Below, in pieces: positions 49,127-59,812 of a stretch of 64,000 bases of DNA. The position numbers and the translations under genes were made by a program. The notes under the pieces were generated by a model. That model made no database searches, was not told where the DNA came from, and saw only the letters and a program-made list of their open reading frames with translations. The stretch is from positions 208,551 to 272,550 of the forward strand of contig NW_019775504.1 in assembly GCF_001039355.2 (NCBI RefSeq), read 5' to 3'. Source of the stretch: Lingula anatina (Eukaryota > Brachiopoda > Lingulata > Lingulida > Lingulidae). Each line of letters opens with the position of its first letter. Within the stretch, counting starts at the first letter, position 1.

Positions 49127-51061
49127 TTCCAGAGGTTGTCCAAGAACTGTGAAGACCAGATAGGTCAGATAATCCGTAGTGCGGCGTTGGACTACAGACA
49201 GGACCCTGTGCTGGCCAGAGCCTGCGAGAAAGAGGTAGATTAAACATCTGTGGAGATGTCCTGTTTTTCTGATGTATATTCAGTTTTTAAAGTCTGTTTC
49301 TTTGACCATCTGTTTGTAGAATTGATTATCTTATTATCTTATATTATCATGTAATTGACTGTCTGGTAGTTGAAACAAAATCAAGGTGATGAAGCTGACA
49401 GGGTTCAAAATTAAGGAATAATATCTGTTTACTTCTTTATATATTTTAATAATGAAATTTGTAAAATTGATCAATTTATTTGTGAATGAATAAATTTTAT
49501 TTATTTATTATATATATTTGTCCCCTAGTTGAAGGCATACTGTAGTGAAGAGGTGGAGAGAGTTCAGAATGGCCAGGGAGGCAAAGGAGAGGTGGAAGAG
49601 TGTCTGAAAAATTTAGTAAAACAAAACAAGATAAAACCTAAAAGTGATTGCTCAAATGTAAGTATTAGTAGGGATGGTTCTACTCTTAAAATGTTCAAAG
49701 GTGAAAACGGTTACTGTAGTAGTACACTTCAAAAAGGCTTGTGCCTGTTTTAGAAGTAGAGAAAATTTTCTAATATTTAGACCATGGTCTGTATGCACAT
49801 ATATTTTGTATATTTATGTCTCCATCCAGGAAGTAGCCAGGATATTAGTAGAAGGGAAGACAGATGTCCACTTGGATCCTATCCTACATCAGGCATGTTC
49901 AGCTGATCTCAGACATTACTGTGATGGCATAGAACCAGGAGAGGGAAGATGTAAGTTGATGGGGCACAGGTGCTGGTCCTGGTATTGACAGATATTCTCT
50001 ATAGGGACAAAGATACTTGTTTGATTAATGGCATTCTGGCTTACTCCGGAACATTAAAAAACATTTTTAAAATGTTTTTTCAAGATTATGAAGTGTATTA
50101 TTGTACAGTAGCAGAGACAGACTAAATGTAACTTATTCTAAAACCATTATGACTGATAATGGTCTGCAAACAAGAGAGGTCCTTTCAATAATAAGAGAGA
50201 AAAAAAAACTCTGGTGTAAACCTGTTTCTACTGCTGCTGTTGATGCCATTACGTCCAAGGGTGAAGCATGTTCATGATGATTGTAAATATTACACTTGTT
50301 GGATCATAGTCATTGTAAAATGAACCAGTACTAAAATAAATACATGATTGAATAAATGAATATAAAATGCTAAAATAAGTGGCCAGTCGAGAGAAGTTGA
50401 TAGGTAAGCCATGAGTTTTTTCGTCTCTTTTCCAGTGATGAGTTGTTTATTGACAGCTTTGGATGATAGAACAATACGTCTTACTAAACACTGTAGGATA
50501 TTACTACAACAGAGAGTAGACCTATGGGAGTATGCTGCTAAAGTAAGTAGACTAAACCTGATAGACATTCAAATTGAAAATTGTTATATTTAAGCTAAGT
50601 TAATTATTGATTCTTTATTTATTGGCAAATCATACTTTATTATTAGCTTTCTATCTTGGAACCATTTCCTTGAAGTCATTTCACTGTTATGTCACTTTTT
50701 ATTCTATAGATAATATTAAGGCCATGTTAATTGTTTTTTTATGCTTTCTGGGTCATAGTTTAAAGGTATTTGTCAGTGATAGGCTGCATGTTTGGAAGAC
50801 ATCTTTACTACTGTATCTGTCTCATTTGAGGAGTGTACTGGATGATAGAAATATTCAGGCCAGATCATCATCACTTGATTTGTTTCCTTTCAGATTGCCC
50901 CACCTGAGACAGCAGCAGACTTGTGGGATCAAGTGATGGGGTCGCCTTCTCGGAACCATTTCCTTTTAATTATCTTCGCTGTTATCTCCGTCATGTTTAT
51001 TGGAGGACTATGTTGTGGGCGAGTGACAAAACGAGTGACAGCGCAGGCAAAGAATAAGTGA
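32433..51061 (+). CDS. GLG1: GLG1: Golgi apparatus protein 1 (Cys-rich FGF receptor / ESL-1 / MG-160)
   Basis: Coding exons: 32433-32948, 36518-36550, 37134-37220, 37617-37835, 38165-38410, 38613-38799, 40360-40595, 40960-41081, 41576-41677, 42020-42185 (exon 10) or 42780-42957 (exon 11), 44430-44567, 44848-44997, 45325-45438, 45828-45916, 46521-46635, 47108-47275, 48034-48099, 48312-48435, 48807-48952, 49133-49234, 49529-49657, 49830-49950, 50436-50542, 50894-51061. All phases agree; the product is about 1216 residues, near the vertebrate length. Layout: signal peptide 1-22, Gln/Pro/Gly-rich segment to about 135, tandem Cys-rich GLG1 repeats (C...C...C, with YC or FC and CL pairs), membrane helix about 1184-1202, 14-residue basic tail. 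Known family role: type I Golgi glycoprotein that binds FGFs and TGF-beta precursors and acts as a selectin ligand in mammals. An in-frame upstream ATG exists at 32313; the chosen start gives the signal peptide. Confidence 0.94.
34650..34676. repeat. Perfect 12-bp hairpin in GLG1 intron 1
   Basis: ATCAGGGTGTTT, a 3-nt loop, then AAACACCCTGAT. The rest of intron 1 (32949-36517) is AT-rich, with an AC repeat at 33231-33271, CT/C runs near 36009-36052 and no gene. Confidence 0.6.
40173..40345. mobile_element. MITE with CTGGGGTAGCGCTA termini, copy 1, beside GLG1 exon 7
   Basis: 173 bp beginning CTGGGGTAGCGCTA and ending with the exact inverse TAGCGCTACCCCAG. It is flanked by ATCAC on both sides, a 5-bp target duplication. 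It ends 14 bp before the exon 7 start at 40360, so it supplies the region where the branch point would lie. The superfamily is not assigned. Confidence 0.85.
41088..41257. mobile_element. Foldback MITE abutting the GLG1 exon 8 donor
   Basis: 170 bp with arms CCAGTTTCACAAAAAAA at the left and its inverse TTTTTTTGTGAAACTGG at the right. Pairing extends inward through CTAAGTCAG and CCCTGGCTAA. It starts six bases after the exon end, directly behind the donor GTAAGA. No target duplication was resolved. Confidence 0.75.
41807..41892. repeat. Two adjacent palindromes in GLG1 intron 9
   Basis: GTACAGACACA-GA-TGTGTCTGTAC at 41807-41830, then a GTCGCC-rich stretch with one undetermined base (41872), then a perfect 20-bp palindrome GTGAAAATTTAAATTTTCAC at 41873-41892. 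This looks like the end of an inverted-repeat element or a dispersed repeat. Confidence 0.5.
42020..42185 (+). CDS. GLG1: GLG1 exon 10 (Cys-rich segment, version A)
   Basis: 166 nt, entered in phase 2 and left in phase 0. It encodes about residues 583-638: an LDSRLHKLC start, then KHC, and LPCL near the end. Exon 9 ends AA and the first base T completes Asn. It joins in frame to exon 12 at 44430. See exon 11 for the alternative. Confidence 0.85.
42780..42957 (+). CDS. GLG1: GLG1 exon 11: duplicated, probably mutually exclusive version of exon 10
   Basis: 178 nt with a strong acceptor (CTTGTCTCAG) and a weaker donor, GTGAAT. Entered in phase 2 and left in phase 0, exactly as exon 10. It encodes LAPRLYRKC, then NYC, and LACL near the end: the same three Cys positions and the same leading L-x-x-RL pattern as exon 10, so it arose by tandem exon duplication. 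Using both exons shifts the frame and meets a stop about 30 codons into exon 11. If the donor is not used, the frame ends at TGA 42970-42972, overlapping an AATAAA (42964-42969); an alternative terminal exon and a secreted short form are therefore also possible. Confidence 0.75.
45711..45812. repeat. Short tandem repeat just before GLG1 exon 15
   Basis: About four imperfect units of 27-30 bp containing ACACAATAGCTCACCCAGTC, ending 15 bp before the acceptor of exon 15. Confidence 0.7.
46120..46292. mobile_element. MITE with CTGGGGTAG...CTACCCCAG termini, copy 2
   Basis: 173 bp, the same length as and nearly the same sequence as 40173-40345, in GLG1 intron 15. It is flanked on both sides by TATGG, again a 5-bp target duplication. 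Confidence 0.85.
47491..47702. repeat. Four copies of a 53-bp minisatellite in GLG1 intron 17
   Basis: Units start at 47491, 47544, 47597 and 47650 with TCAGATGTCCTATCTCCTGG and are nearly identical. The last runs into a weak foldback (GTCTGTGGACTAATTGG near 47718 and its inverse near 47860), which may be an old CATTCAG-type MITE. Confidence 0.8.
49083..49130. repeat. TTTA microsatellite forming the end of GLG1 intron 20
   Basis: About twelve TTTA units run to within a few bases of the exon 21 acceptor at 49132, so the repeat itself serves as the pyrimidine-rich tract. Confidence 0.8.
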
Positions 51062-53445
51062 TCTGTGTTGAAGTTAGTTAAACAAGAAAAAGATAGATGG
51101 AGCCACGTGATATTATCATGAACTGCCTTATCTGGCTTCCAGTAGTTTTGTACTTCCATATCCCTGGGTTAATGTCAAGGTCATTGTAAATGGTCAAGGT
51201 TATGATCAAGGTCATTGCAGGAGGTCAAAGGTCATAGATTGATAGTATTACACCCAATGCAAATATTATTGCCACTCCTAACACAACCCTGTTGTAAGTT
51301 CAGAAATAGACTGAAAAAATTGTGCATTTCATTGTCTGCTTTCACTGTCTGATTACCTTCATGAACTTACATACTTTGTTTAACCGTTGCTCTGGCTATA
51401 ACAGGGCACCTTGAAGGATGCCAGTGATTCGGATGTCTGGCTTGGTTGAAGAAGGCAACTGGGATGAAGCCATGGAAACTGATAAAGTCCATCAAGGATT
51501 GGATATTATGACAGCAGTTCATGCCATGACCTTGGCAAGGTCCTATGATTGATTGATTGATTGATTGTACATTACCCCAGGGATATGTGGAAAGGTTGGC
51601 TATTTGATGCTGTTCTGTCTTCAGACAAAAAGGTGGTGGTCTCTATTTCTCAACTCAGAAGACTGCTTTGAAAAAATGTTTGCTTATGCCATCGATAAAA
51701 TTGCATAATTTCTCCACGGTTTTATTGACAAAGACTGGGTATTGTGCAGTTTGAGATGATATATTGTCTTGTTGAAATGTGTTCTGTATCTTGTTGTATT
51801 GTCCTCCAGATCTCGTCACATTATTGTGCTGTTATTGCTGAAAAAAAAAATAACTGTCATATGTAAGAAAGTGAAGATGAGGAAGAGTGTCATAATATGT
51901 ACTATGTTGTTGTTATGTCCTGGGAAGTATTCTCAAGGTTGGATTTTTTTCATCACTGCCTTGCTTAAAAAAAACCCTCACAAATATTGAAAATTTGCCA
52001 ACAAATGCCAAAGGGATTTTTCTTTTTGCTTGTTGAATGAAAACAAAGATAGATTTTAAAAAAAATAGAGTTAGTGAAAAGCATGTCAAAGCTTCTGCAG
52101 TAATTTGACATTTCAGCAGTGGAAAGAGAAGAAATTTGTCTCAATATTTCAAGACCAGAGAGGAATCACTTCAGTAAAGGCCACAAGGCAGTGCATGCAC
52201 CTTTGATTATATTTATTTCAAGCTCATATGAATAAAATGGTAGCCAAGATGTCTAAATGAACGAAATACTCTACTGAAAATAATAGACAACGAACATAAC
52301 TTGAGAATACTTCCTATGTCAAGGCTGTCCTGCTTAAGGTCTTTGGTGCTGCTGATACGTACATCCACACATTCTTCAGTGTTAATTTATTTTCATGTGG
52401 TAGTTGAACTTTATTTTATTATAGCTTTTTAACATCACCCTGACTTTCAGAGTACTCATGTTGTAGCCGCTTTCTTATTCATGCCAATGTTTTCTTGACA
52501 CCATTTTAGGTGAATTGAAATATTTAAGGTATACTGAGGCCTGTTTCATAAAAAAAATTTGGCAAATCCAAAATCGATCTTGTCAAAGATTGTCCAGGGT
52601 TTTAACCCAGAAGACATTTAAATAGAATCAAAAAGGCAGATTGCCTCTTTTTTTTTTTTTTTTTTTTTTTTTGTCTTCAAGCAAGTCTCCACAGCAAACT
52701 ATAAGATTGTCTTCACAATAACACTGAATGTTGCCTTCATAAACAACAATAGCCTACATAGTTGATCCACCTATATTTAATTTAATAGTGGGCCAGCTAA
52801 GATCTAAGACAAGTATCATTATCGCAAAGTCAACTAAAGTAAGCCGGCTGTCAGATTTTTAGCAGTCCAAGCTAAAACCAAAAAACTTACGATATATTTG
52901 TACAGCAGGCCCCCAGCTATAGTAAGATAGGCACCATTTGGCCCCTGATTTTCAGGGTGACTTTTGCACCAAAGAGATTTCTCTTCATTTTCTGCTAAGA
53001 TTCTCATTAGACAACAGTTTCTGATCAATACAGAGGTAGAAGGAGAATTAGAATCAAATTCTTAATATTCACTCTATTCAGTTCAGTAGATATTATATGT
53101 AGTATGTATATATAAGTCTTTATTTTATGGGGGGAATGGGTGATTATCTAACAGAAATGATTTATTTTGAAACCACAGATGTATTTCTTGTAGAACATAT
53201 ATATATTCTGTGACATGTGTTAAACTTTTCAAGACCGAGTGTCCTGTTTCAACTGCTGTGCTTGTTTTGTAGTCCAGTTTCAATAGTTTGTATTGTATTA
53301 TAGGTGCTTTTTTGGGGGTGGGGGTGTTTTGTACAGGCTACCAGTTTGAGATAGAGAAACATTTAATTCCGTTCCATGCCAACCCACCGTTTAGATCCAT
53401 GAGGCCCTGAACACATCTTGCTGAACACTTTTCTGCTTCATACTA

Positions 53446-53595
53446 CATTGACTGGTCCTAACATGTTACTACACTATTGGGGTGGGGGGGGGGGGGGTAC
53501 TCTCCACATATTTAACAGGTCATTGACTGGTCCTAACATGTTACTACACTATTGGGGGGGTGGGGGGGTACTCTCCACATATTTAACAGGTCATT
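53446..53595. repeat. 75-bp tandem duplication with G runs
   Basis: Two copies start at CATTGACTGGTCCTAACATG (53446 and 53521), each with a G-rich centre and TACTCTCCACATATTTAACA. Confidence 0.8.
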
Positions 53596-54536
53596 GCCTG
53601 TTATAACACTCTGGGGGTTTCACTCACTTTCACAGGTTCACCTCTAGATATTTTGACCTATCAGATTTAATCTAGTTGACAAGCCATGTTGAGTATAGGG
53701 ATTTTTGAAAATTACACCCTTATGCAAGAGCCAGAATATTGTTTTGTCAATCTCTCAAGTGGTGTGAAACAGAAAAGTGTGTGGTACAGTGTGAAAGGGG
53801 CTTGAGATTATTATGCAGGTTTATCACAGGAAGGTAAGGTGTTGTCACGTTCTGCGTGTTCTGCCTTACGATGCTCTGTGAAACATTGGCTGTCCACCAG
53901 AGTTTTTTCTACCAGTAAAGTAGAGTTGTAAAAAATGTACAAAATAAGCAATGCAACTGGATGTTAGATTTACATGTGGGAGGTTTCCTTTTTTGAATGT
54001 ATTTATTTTATTCATATGTAAATGATCTTTTTGATGGGTGAGCTTGATTGGAAGAACATTTCTCCTTTGTGCAATTCTTGGTAAAATCAAACCTTGTGGA
54101 GTAGAACTGAAATATTGTAGGCAATTTTGAAATTGTGGTGGGCACAACTTTTTCAGCAGCATTTTCATAATTTCTATACATTTGTAAAGTGTCATGGTTG
54201 TAGCTTTTTATCATTCCAAAAAGTTGATTTTGATATCCAGGTGTTGTAGTTCTCTTTGTTATATAACAGCTGAGTATTTCATAGCCAGTATACTCCCAAT
54301 AACCAAAGCTTGGTAAGTTGTACTTTGTTTAGGTTGTTTTGATTACCTGATCAGGGCTTATTTTTCTCTACACATGTTTTGTTGTGGATTATAAATGGCT
54401 TGATTATTGTACAAAAAAAAAATAGAATAGTTTGGAGAATTGCAATTATTCCTTCTTTGTCTGTTGCAAGTCTGCTACACTGATGGCTTTAACTGTGTTT
54501 ACTTGCTAATGCTTACCAGAGCTATTACTTGAACCC

Positions 54537-54757
54537 AGGGCTGGTTTTAAAAAAGAACTTGAGACCAAAAATTGATTGTAACTTGTAGGTCCAGTGTACA
54601 CTCTACTTGGACGTTTTAATAAGATGTTTTAGACCAAAAGTTGGTCTATTTCATTGTTTCGGAAATACTGTTATCCCTAATTGAAGTAGACTAAAATTTA
54701 AGTCTAAAAATTAAGACCATCGTACGGTCTCAAGTTTTTTTTCTAAACTAGCCCCTT
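54537..54757. mobile_element. Foldback MITE with GGGGCTAGTTT-type termini
   Basis: The left end AGGGCTGGTTTTAAAAAAG...CTTGAGACC pairs with the right end GGTCTCAAG...CTAAACTAGCCCCT. It is non-coding, about 220 bp. Confidence 0.65.
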
Positions 54758-55493
54758 GTGATGTCATTTGTTATACATAGTAGGGGCTCCTTTTCAGAAT
54801 CTACATTATAATACATAGTAGGGGCTGCTTTTCATATATCTATATCATGGAAGGAGACAACTGGAGAGGGGGAGGGGAGGAGGGGGTCACTGAGGTCACA
54901 TATTATGCCCATTTAGCACACAATTCAATACTTGTATATTGGGTCAGGGTTTCAGAATTATCAAACCATATTCAGATTTTGTCTCTATTGTTATGTAGAA
55001 CACATGATATTCAATATCTATATCCCCAGTATTCCTACAAACTCTCAGTAAGACATCCTGAATGTCAGAGGTCACTGGAAGAACTGACTTCTGTTATCAG
55101 CATGCCTATGTTGTTTCCTGTAGCACTTCGGTTTTCAGAGGTTTCTGAAACTTCTATTATGAGCATGTTTCTGGTATTGCCAATTTGTGCAAGTACAGTG
55201 GCATGCCAATAATAGAGGAGCTTTCACTGGCCTTTGATATTCAGTGTGTGATATATCATTAGTTATCACAGTATGTTCCCATAACGTAATCTTGTTTTGT
55301 TTTGTTATGAAATAGATAGGGAGAGGATTGTATGCTTTATTTCATAATATATATAAGAAAATACTAATGATACCATGAGGCCAAGTTATAGGTGGGTGTA
55401 ATATTAACAAGTAGAATTAGTTTGCTTGTAACTTAAGGTGCAGTCAACATATGTATATATGTATATGGTGTATTATGTCAATGTGGACACTAA

Positions 55494-55670
55494 GGCCCCA
55501 TTCAGAATTGGGGATTAACTAGTCCGAGGGTCAAATATGGCGATCCAATTCAAAGCTTGTCGCCTAATCCGCTAATAGACACTGAATAGATATCCCGTGG
55601 GGAAGTATTCAAGTGGGTCGGCCATATTTGACCCTCGGACTAGTTAGTCCCCTATTCTGAATGGAGACTG
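55494..55670. mobile_element. Foldback MITE, CATTCAGAAT family, copy 2
   Basis: Arms of about 45 bp: CATTCAGAATTGGGGATTAA then CTAGTCCGAGGGTCAAATA at the left; TATTTGACCCTCGGACTAG then CTATTCTGAATGG at the right. The interior matches 3409-3585 closely, including TAATCCGCTAATAGACACTG. Confidence 0.8.
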
Positions 55671-56430
55671 ATATGGAGATGCTGTGGATAGGAAGCTGGG
55701 GTGAATACAAGGCATGTTTACTCCAGTTTTAACTTAGACCAAGATATGAAGTTGCAAGTTTTTGGGAGCAAGACTGTTTTCTGGTTTATGTTAATTCCTC
55801 TGTGGATTAAAACATTTGTTTTGTTTATTTGTATTTAGGTGCAGAGACAGTCGTCAGCAGGTTGGTCACAGCACTTGTAGACTTGCATTTATGTTCTCTT
55901 TGTGAATTGAGATTAGAAAATGGTTGAGTTTTGGTACTGATCTATTATGACCCAATTTGTAGACTAGACCACATAGACACTAAAGTACACTTTTACTACA
56001 CTTGTAAAGAAAATAGAGCAAGTGCCTGTATGTAGTTTATATTCTGAAAGCACGGTGACTGGAGTTTTGCTGCTATGTAGTGATATATATGTATATAGAT
56101 AAAACCTGAAGTACGCTTCTCAACTAGAATAGGAGATAGGTATCATCTAAAGTTGATTTATTTTATTTTATTTTCCTTATTTCTGAAAGCACTGAGGATG
56201 TATACAGCGCTATAATGTTAATGTACAGGTTAAGATATGATTATCCTTTTCAAATCAAAATTTAGATTTGGAATGCGTATTAGTGGGTCACTTTATTGTA
56301 CATTCAGATTTACAAAGGCTGTTTCAATAAAATAATTTAACATGTCTTTGTGTTGGTATTTATTAATTGACTTGATAACTGACTCACTCTCTCTCTCTCT
56401 CTCTCTCTCTTCACATCTCGAGTTTATTAT

Positions 56431-56648
56431 CTTAGCTCTATTCCCATAGATTTTAGATCGATCTATCCCCGCGGGGAGTATCACTAGATTACTTTCAGAT
56501 AATCCGACTTAAATGTCCGTCCCGCCTACTACAAGCTGTAAGGGGGTAATTAACTTTCGTGTCCGCCCGGCTGACAGCTATTTAGCGTGAACCCCCAGGG
56601 AGTTAGGTCGATCTAAAGTAGGTCGATCTAATCTATGGAAATGGGGTG
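56431..56648. mobile_element. Foldback MITE with CCATAGATT...AATCTATGG ends
   Basis: The left end CCCATAGATTTTAGATCGATCT pairs imperfectly with the right end AGGTCGATCTAATCTATGG. The interior is GC-richer than its surroundings. It lies just past the candidate GLG1 poly(A) site. Confidence 0.55.
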
Positions 56649-57884
56649 TTAGTTGAAAGTTGAGTTAATGAATTTAATATATTAAATATAAAAAATACAT
56701 ATCTTTATTTATTTATCTATTATACTCGGGATATTCTTTGATTTAGACGATTCGTCAGCATCTGAAAGATACAGAAGGGGAGTCAGTTAAAAGCTAACAT
56801 GCACTTGAACTTTCAACACTGCACTTACAATGGAAGTGTGCATGTTACATTTATCACGTACAGAGATAACAACGATAATTATATGATGCGAATGCCGGGA
56901 CAGAAGCTTCATTATAGACCAAAACGTCTCTAATATGAAGAGGGAACGACTGGTGTCTAAAAATAAATAGAATAATTTCTGCTCATTTACAGCTATTTTT
57001 TCGCAATTTGATCACTGCAGGGGTTAACGAGTGGAGGGGGGGGGGGGCGGGCGGGTAGAGACGCCATTGTAAAGCGTAATACAGCAGGGACGACGTTGTA
57101 CGGTGTGCTGGAGGTAGAGGGATTCATTCAGGATTATATCGTTGTATTAATTTTTTTCGCTTTTAGCAGAGATCTACACTTTAATACAGCCAAGAGCTTT
57201 ATTCTCGATTTAAAACATAATTGTACACATTTGCTGATAAACAAACAGAGAACAGTCTGCACTTTAAAGAACAGGGTACGCAAGGAATTTTTTTAATTTA
57301 TTAAAATTTATTTACTTCACCTCGATCGGTAAATATAAAACAGTAAACGAGGACGATTATACTATTTTATGCTGGGCAGTCTGAGAATTGCTTGAGTTTG
57401 CCTCGTTTGTCTCGTTATATATTTGGAGAAAGGGGCACCTCAGAAACGGACATGTGCCCACCACGTCCTCCTCTGTTTGTGTCCCTAATGAATAAAGATT
57501 GTGTTTTTATCTTCCCCGTCCTCTGTCGCAATCACGGCGCGTGACGACCCGCTATTATCACGTTGGTCAGAGACAATGGCGCTTTTATCTACCGTAAAAG
57601 TAAGTCATGATCATTCACATCGTGTTTCTCCACAAAGATATATCTCTGCAACCTGTGATGAATATACACGCCAGAGAGGTCGAGCTAGTTCATGGAGGAA
57701 CATTCAACACGTACGGAACGCAAATCTATTGGAAGTCCTGCTTCACTGTGGTGGTTTGGTGAAAAAGCCTGAAAGACGAGTTCCAAGCGTATTTATACCC
57801 TAAGAGCTGCGTTCCCGGATCGACAAAAACCACCGAGAAACACGTAAAAGTTGGAGGTTGCTTGAAGGCAACGCGGCTGTGGAT
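56649..57884. other. Upstream region and probable 5' UTR of the sulfotransferase
   Basis: No separate gene is recognised. A 100-codon frame at 57501-57803 ends with a stop in the same frame as the sulfotransferase, so it is at most an upstream frame. The first in-frame ATG after that stop is 57885. A G-rich run lies near 57036-57046. Confidence 0.45.
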
Positions 57885-59562
57885 ATGGTCTTAAGATGGA
57901 GACTCCCCTCTGTGCTTAGTATTTGTCGTCTGCCTGTTATCATTATCGGACTGTTGCCCTGTCTAGTTTTCTTGTTTTTACTTTATGGAACAGGTAAGTT
58001 TGGTAGTGAATCAGTGTGAATTTTGTGTTAAAATGCCAGGCCTCACAATCCTTCTTCTAAAAATGTGAAAAATGCTTCCTATAAGATGATATGTTATCCA
58101 TTATAACAAATCTTTTGGAGACAAAAAGAGCCTATACTGTCTACTTTCATTTTGTTTCAGCAAAAAACTTGGCATTTCTGTCAGAGGAGAAAATCGTACC
58201 TAGTTTGAAGGTATGTTTTGCATTTACAAAGCGTCAGTTTGAGCTGCCTTTGCATGTCTACTGTCGATCTTGTATTTCAAGGTACCTGTACAACGCGTTT
58301 TTATGCGAAGTAAACAGTAGGATCCCTCTCTTCCATTTTGTAATTTTAAAAAGATTGAGATTTTTCTTGATAATAGGAAAACGCACGCAGCACGCACTAT
58401 TTTCATTATGGGAGATGTATGTAAGGAGCTGTATTCTGGGGAAAGTTTATGGTCTTATTAATTGAAAGTACCAGTGAGACGTTTGTTGATTTCTTGGAGA
58501 TTTTGAGTAGTCCTGAAAAGTATCGTTTGTTTGCAGGGAGGGCAGGTTCTTATTGAATTTCTGCCTTCTAAATAGAGATCATTAACGAAATCTGTCGTCT
58601 AATTAATTTTTTCTCTTAGAGTAGTTTTCAGTATTCATAATAAGCACAAATTTAACAGTGATCATTTGGCCAATTTTTTTTTGCAGACTGACTGTACGAC
58701 TTATGCATGGGATGATGTTCCAAAAGACTGGGCACAGCTCATCCAATCACGAAGGCAGACAGCTGAGCAGACGTGTGTCAATGACCACCCTGTCAGACCG
58801 TCTGCCAAACAACAGATGTTCAATCGGTCCATTGTCACCGACTTCATGTTCGTTGACGATCGTCATGGGATAATATGGTGTGAGATTCCGAAGATCGGCT
58901 GCACAAATTGGCGCCGTGTGCTGCTAGCTCTTAATGGAAACGTTGACAAAACAATTTATAATAAAATCGAAGGTGGGCGTGTCCACGGGCCGCTTCGCCC
59001 CTTTATCCCCGCCCTCAAAGGATTCACAGACAACGGTATAGAGTTTCGCCTTAAAAATTACCTAAAAGTGATTTTTGTCCGTCATCCTTTCGAACGACTC
59101 GTTTCAGCGTTCAAGTCAAAATTGGAAGGCAGAAACGAATATTACAGTCACGGAGTTGGGCGTGAAATTGCCCTGAAATTTGAAAAAGAGATTAACCTCG
59201 GTGCCCTGAAAACAGGTCTAGGGATTTCCTACGACGGTTATGCACGGTATATTGTTAAAAAAGCCAAAAACGAAAAAGTTGAATTAGACCGCCACTGGAG
59301 GCAGTACCATAAACTGTGCAATCCCTGTGACGTAAACTATGACGTCATAGGTCACTACAGCTCCATAGAAGAGGACGCTAACAATGTACTGCGGTTGGTG
59401 AGAGCGGATGAAGATATTCAGTACCCAAAATCCCGACAAAATACGAGCAGCTCCATCATTTGGAAAGAATACTATAAAAATGTCTCGGAATCCCTTTTGC
59501 AGAAATTATGGGACGTTTATAAAGTGGACAGTGAGATGTTTGGTTACGAAAGAGAGATTTAG
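57885..59562 (+). CDS. Carbohydrate sulfotransferase, CHST8-14 / HNK-1ST family
   Basis: Three coding exons, 57885-57993, 58161-58210 and 58687-59562, with matching phases (1, then 0), encode 344 residues. The enzyme should transfer sulfate from PAPS to a sugar (for example GalNAc in chondroitin/dermatan or a terminal hexose) in the Golgi lumen. Layout: short cytoplasmic start, type II membrane anchor about residues 14-36, stem, then the catalytic domain. Motifs: 5'-phosphosulfate loop PKIGCTNWRRVL at 121-132; 3'-phosphate motif RHPFERLVSAF from 185; a later conserved block with HW near 256, LCNPC and YDVIGHY; and a C-terminal MFGY. These order and match the Sulfotransfer_2 family. The exact acceptor, and whether it is CHST11-like or CHST9/10-like, cannot be told by eye. 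Confidence 0.92.
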
Positions 59563-59806
59563 TTCTTATATACTGTAGAGTAAGAAAACAGGCAGCATAG
59601 AATAGTAGCAGTTCTATTCTCAGTTTTTACATACAACTTGGATGATTTAAAAACTGTTCCCACTTACTGATTATCGTGATCGAAAATGTGCAGACTACAA
59701 CATAAATATCCATTTTTGTTTGCACTTGTACATGTCTCACACTTGAGAATAATTTGATATAATTCTACATTTTCAGTTTAATCATTTTAAGTACGTATTT
59801 TTATGC

Positions 59807-59812
59807 AATAAA
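59807..59812 (+). promoter_or_regulatory. Polyadenylation signal of the sulfotransferase gene
   Basis: AATAAA about 245 nt past the stop codon, the first such signal downstream. Confidence 0.65.

Larger units (their letters stand above)
51062..56340 (+). other. Possible long GLG1 3' UTR / intergenic region
   Basis: No gene is recognised across more than 5 kb, apart from small transposons. AATAAA signals occur near 52230 and at about 56324-56330, the latter followed by a GT-rich stretch (TTTGTGTTGG). Known vertebrate GLG1 transcripts have long 3' UTRs, so either could be the end. The region holds a 75-bp tandem pair at 53446-53595 with G runs, a poly-T run at 52650-52672, and the elements at 54537 and 55494. 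Confidence 0.4.

Noticed and set aside
57501-57803. 100-codon frame upstream of the sulfotransferase
   Set aside because: There is no recognisable domain, and it ends in a stop before the membrane anchor in the same frame. It is probably 5' UTR.
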